Below are positions 63,882-64,000 of a DNA stretch of 64,000 bases, piece by piece (the first letter of the stretch is position 1; each line of letters begins with the position of its first letter). Source of the stretch: a virus; IMG/VR virus record IMGVR_UViG_3300009506_000025, positions 1 through 64,000 of that record; one strand, 5' to 3'. A program made the position numbers and the translations under genes. Under the pieces are notes generated by a model, which had not been told where the DNA came from, made no database searches, and saw only the letters and a program-made list of their open reading frames with translations.

Positions 63882-64000
63882 ATGGGATGGTGGATCACTT
63901 GGGAAGGCCGCCCGAAGCTATTCATCTCACGGGAGGTGGCGGAGAAGTTCGCCATGGCCAGGGATTCGGGGATGATACGGTTGCCTGAGCCCGACCTGTC
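63882..64000 (+). CDS. Partial ORF at the window end
   Basis: The ATG lies two bases after the repressor's stop. Translation continues past the window edge: MGWWITWEGRPKLFISREV, then AEKFAMARDSGMIRLPEPDL. Not enough to identify. Likely co-transcribed with the repressor. Confidence 0.5.
   Translation, partial: MGWWITWEGRPKLFISREVAEKFAMARDSGMIRLPEPDL

Overview
The window is a GC-rich, very densely coded stretch of a tailed double-stranded DNA phage or prophage (Caudoviricetes-like). The hallmark virion genes are a candidate scaffold (29795-30805), major capsid protein (31020-32108), large terminase (33745-35484), portal (35973-37856), head-tail connector proteins and two very large internal-virion-type proteins (44031-45923, 46102-49698). 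There is no long classical tape measure and no sheath, so a short-tailed (podovirus-like) particle is the simplest guess. The host cannot be read from the sequence. Signal peptides, papain-like peptidase, GDP-mannose 3,5-epimerase, sulfotransferase and MoxR/VWA genes would suit a phage of an environmental bacterium with a complex surface, such as a planctomycete, but that is inference.

Layout. 1-4.4 kb: a papain-family peptidase cut by the window edge and many very small accessory genes, interrupted at 1925-2122 by a noncoding gap with a three-way-junction RNA candidate and a tRNA-like element. 4.4-12.2 kb: secreted or appendage proteins: a beta-helix protein, a FeeM-like N-acyltransferase, two structural-type proteins, a LamG lectin, and a 976-residue protein almost wholly made of Thr/Pro/Ser repeats. 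12.2-29.2 kb: a 17-kb island of glycosyltransferases (GT2, a GT27-like GT2, GT11, GT17, GT25, GT34-like and two unassigned), FkbM and other methyltransferases, a GDP-mannose 3,5-epimerase and a sulfotransferase, with four structural-type or small genes inside it. Nearly every junction is a stop/start overlap, so the island reads as one translationally coupled unit. 29.3-49.9 kb: head, packaging, connector and internal virion genes, all on +, apart from a 40-residue membrane gene on - at 45913-46035.

49.8-62.4 kb is transcribed on the - strand and converges on the late block: a serine recombinase, zinc-ribbon proteins, a MoxR AAA+ ATPase with a VWA/metallopeptidase partner, a possible sliding-clamp-like protein and a string of tiny genes that share a repeated translation leader and repeated intercistronic hairpins. 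62.4-63.6 kb is a noncoding control region with two perfect 17-bp operator dyads, decamer repeat arrays, a CAAG microsatellite and two sigma70-type promoters. It leads into a Cro/C1-type repressor gene on + at 63595.

The most interesting inference is that the Thr/Ser/Pro-rich secreted protein and the adjacent glycosyltransferases form one system: a phage-encoded mucin-like glycoprotein and the enzymes that decorate it. One of these enzymes carries the motif pair of polypeptide GalNAc-transferases. No recognisable endolysin, DNA polymerase, helicase or primase is present, so the window is part of a larger genome.

All family names come from reading motifs by eye; no alignment or database search was run.
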